DNA of 64,000 bases. Origin: Lachnospiraceae bacterium. Lineage in GTDB: Bacteria; Bacillota; Clostridia; Lachnospirales; Lachnospiraceae. The notes under the pieces were generated by a model that had not been told where the DNA came from, searched no databases, and saw only the letters and a list, made by a program, of their open reading frames with translations. Of the stretch, positions 62,974 to 64,000 are shown in pieces. The position numbers and the translations under genes are program-made. Positions within the stretch are counted from its first letter, which is position 1; every line of letters starts with the position of its first letter. Location: assembly GCA_016291655.1 (NCBI GenBank), contig JAEEYF010000018.1:20263-84262 (forward strand). The letters are read 5' to 3'.

Positions 62974-64000
62974 CAGGCATTTTCCTCCTCAAACTTCTTC
63001 ATGAATTCAACGAGTTTCTTAACGCCTTCGATGGGCATAGCGTTGTAGATGGATGCTCTCATACCACCGACTGTTCTGTGACCCTTAAGGTTCTCGAAGC
63101 CTGCTGCTTTTGCTTCCTTGACGAACTTGGCATCAAGCTCTTCGTTTCCTGTAACGAAAGGAACGTTCATAAGGGAACGATCTTCCTTTCTTACCGTACC
63201 CTTGAACATCTTGGACTGATCAAGGAAATCATAAAGGATCTGTGCCTTTTCAATGTTTCTCTTCTGAATAGCCTCAAGTCCGCCCTGCTTCTTCAGCCAC
63301 TTGAATACCTTGCCGCAGATGTATATGCCATATGCCGGAGGTGTGTTGTAAAGTGAATTGTTGTCAGCATGGATCTTGTACTTGAGCATGGTAGGTGTTC
63401 CGGGAAGTGTATCCTCTGTAATGAGGTCTTCGCGGATGATAACGATAACAACGCCCGCAGGTCCTACATTCTTCTGAACGCCGCCATAGATAACGCCATA
63501 CTTTGTAACGTCAACAGGCTCGGAGAGGAAGCATGAAGAAACGTCTGCAACAAGTGTCTTGCCCTTTGTGTTGGGAAGTGTCTTGAACTTGGTTCCGTAG
63601 ATGGTGTTGTTTTCGCAGATATATACATAGTCAGCATCATCATCGATGGGAAGATCCGAGCAATCGGGAATGTAAGAGAAAGTCTTGTCTGCGGAAGAAG
63701 CAACAGCCTTTGCTTCACCGTAGATCTGAGCCTCCTGCCAAGCCTTCTTTGCCCACTGACCGGTAATGATGTAATCGGCTTTCCTGTTCTTCATAAGGTT
63801 CATGGGGATCATTGCAAACTGCTGGCTTGCACCGCCCTGAAGGAAAAGAACCTTATAGTTGTCGGGGATATTCATGAGATCGCGGATATCCTGCTCTGCT
63901 GTCTGGATGATCTCCTCATACGCTTTTGAACGATGACTCATCTCCATAACCGACATACCGGTTCCCTTGTAATCCAACATTTCCTCTGCTGCTTCTTTCA
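62973..64000 (-). CDS. serC: Phosphoserine aminotransferase, N-terminus beyond window
   Basis: A class V PLP aminotransferase that makes phosphoserine from phosphohydroxypyruvate. Visible are EEMLDYKGTGMSVMEMSHRS, FLQGGASQQFAM, and the PLP lysine region YGGVQKNVGPAGV. The reading frame stays open to base 64000, so only about the first 20 residues are missing. It comes directly before serA, giving the usual serC-serA pair. Confidence 0.95.
   Translation of the reverse strand, partial: KEAAEEMLDYKGTGMSVMEMSHRSKAYEEIIQTAEQDIRDLMNIPDNYKVLFLQGGASQQFAMIPMNLMKNRKADYIITGQWAKKAWQEAQIYGEAKAVASSADKTFSYIPDCSDLPIDDDADYVYICENNTIYGTKFKTLPNTKGKTLVADVSSCFLSEPVDVTKYGVIYGGVQKNVGPAGVVIVIIREDLITEDTLPGTPTMLKYKIHADNNSLYNTPPAYGIYICGKVFKWLKKQGGLEAIQKRNIEKAQILYDFLDQSKMFKGTVRKEDRSLMNVPFVTGNEELDAKFVKEAKAAGFENLKGHRTVGGMRASIYNAMPIEGVKKLVEFMKKFEEENA

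Overview
The window looks like part of the chromosome of an anaerobic, motile Firmicute of the class Clostridia, most likely a Lachnospiraceae (Butyrivibrio/Roseburia-like) gut or rumen bacterium. The evidence is moderate-to-low GC, AGGAGG-type ribosome binding sites, HrcA/CIRCE heat-shock control, a class II GalT, an NfnAB electron-bifurcating transhydrogenase, a GH5 cellulase lipoprotein, CheV, a tyrosine T-box and a giant acyl-CoA dehydratase activase-like protein. Species is not resolved. Almost all genes are on the minus strand. The exceptions are a two-gene sugar module, a TrpR-like gene and a TraX-like gene. I see no insertion sequence, prophage or CRISPR array.

Layout. 1-2 kb: a truncated DUF1015 gene, then lepB-folT. 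2-5 kb: galK-galT, preceded by a candidate orphan small RNA. 5-9 kb: a heterodimeric ABC exporter and a small zinc-ribbon/HTH protein. 9-13 kb: rsmE-cysteine desulfurase-pepF. 13-16 kb: an AraC regulator divergent from a sugar isomerase/oxidoreductase pair. 16-21 kb: hrcA-grpE-dnaK-dnaJ with two tandem CIRCE operators. 21-25 kb: GH5 glucanase and nfnAB. 25-28 kb: a YerC-like regulator and pcrA. 28-37 kb: a small membrane protein, then the operon activase-folC-htrA-DUF2974 hydrolase. 37-39 kb: hisH-hisF-ung. 39-42 kb: cheV with a large acidic membrane protein. 42-46 kb: a membrane protein, response regulator, histidine kinase and lipoprotein operon. 46-52 kb: TraX-like gene, T-box-controlled tyrS, serS, a CotH-kinase lipoprotein and tRNA-Thr/tRNA-Pro. 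52-55 kb: htpG under its own CIRCE, and a HAD phosphatase. 55-62 kb: a five-gene operon of a second heterodimeric ABC exporter, an M3 peptidase, a DJ-1 protein and manA. 62-64 kb: serA and a serC truncated at the window edge.

How the genes connect. HrcA encoded here should control its own operon and, through the 54.9-kb CIRCE, htpG, so the HSP70 and HSP90 systems appear co-regulated. NfnAB links ferredoxin, NADH and NADPH pools in fermentation. galKT, manA and the GH5 enzyme are consistent with use of plant-derived sugars. The less familiar material is the candidate small RNA near 5 kb, the CIRCE elements that also look like terminators, the cheV-linked membrane protein and the two-component operon with its Thr/Pro-linker lipoprotein. 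Protein families were assigned from motifs read by eye; no database search was run.
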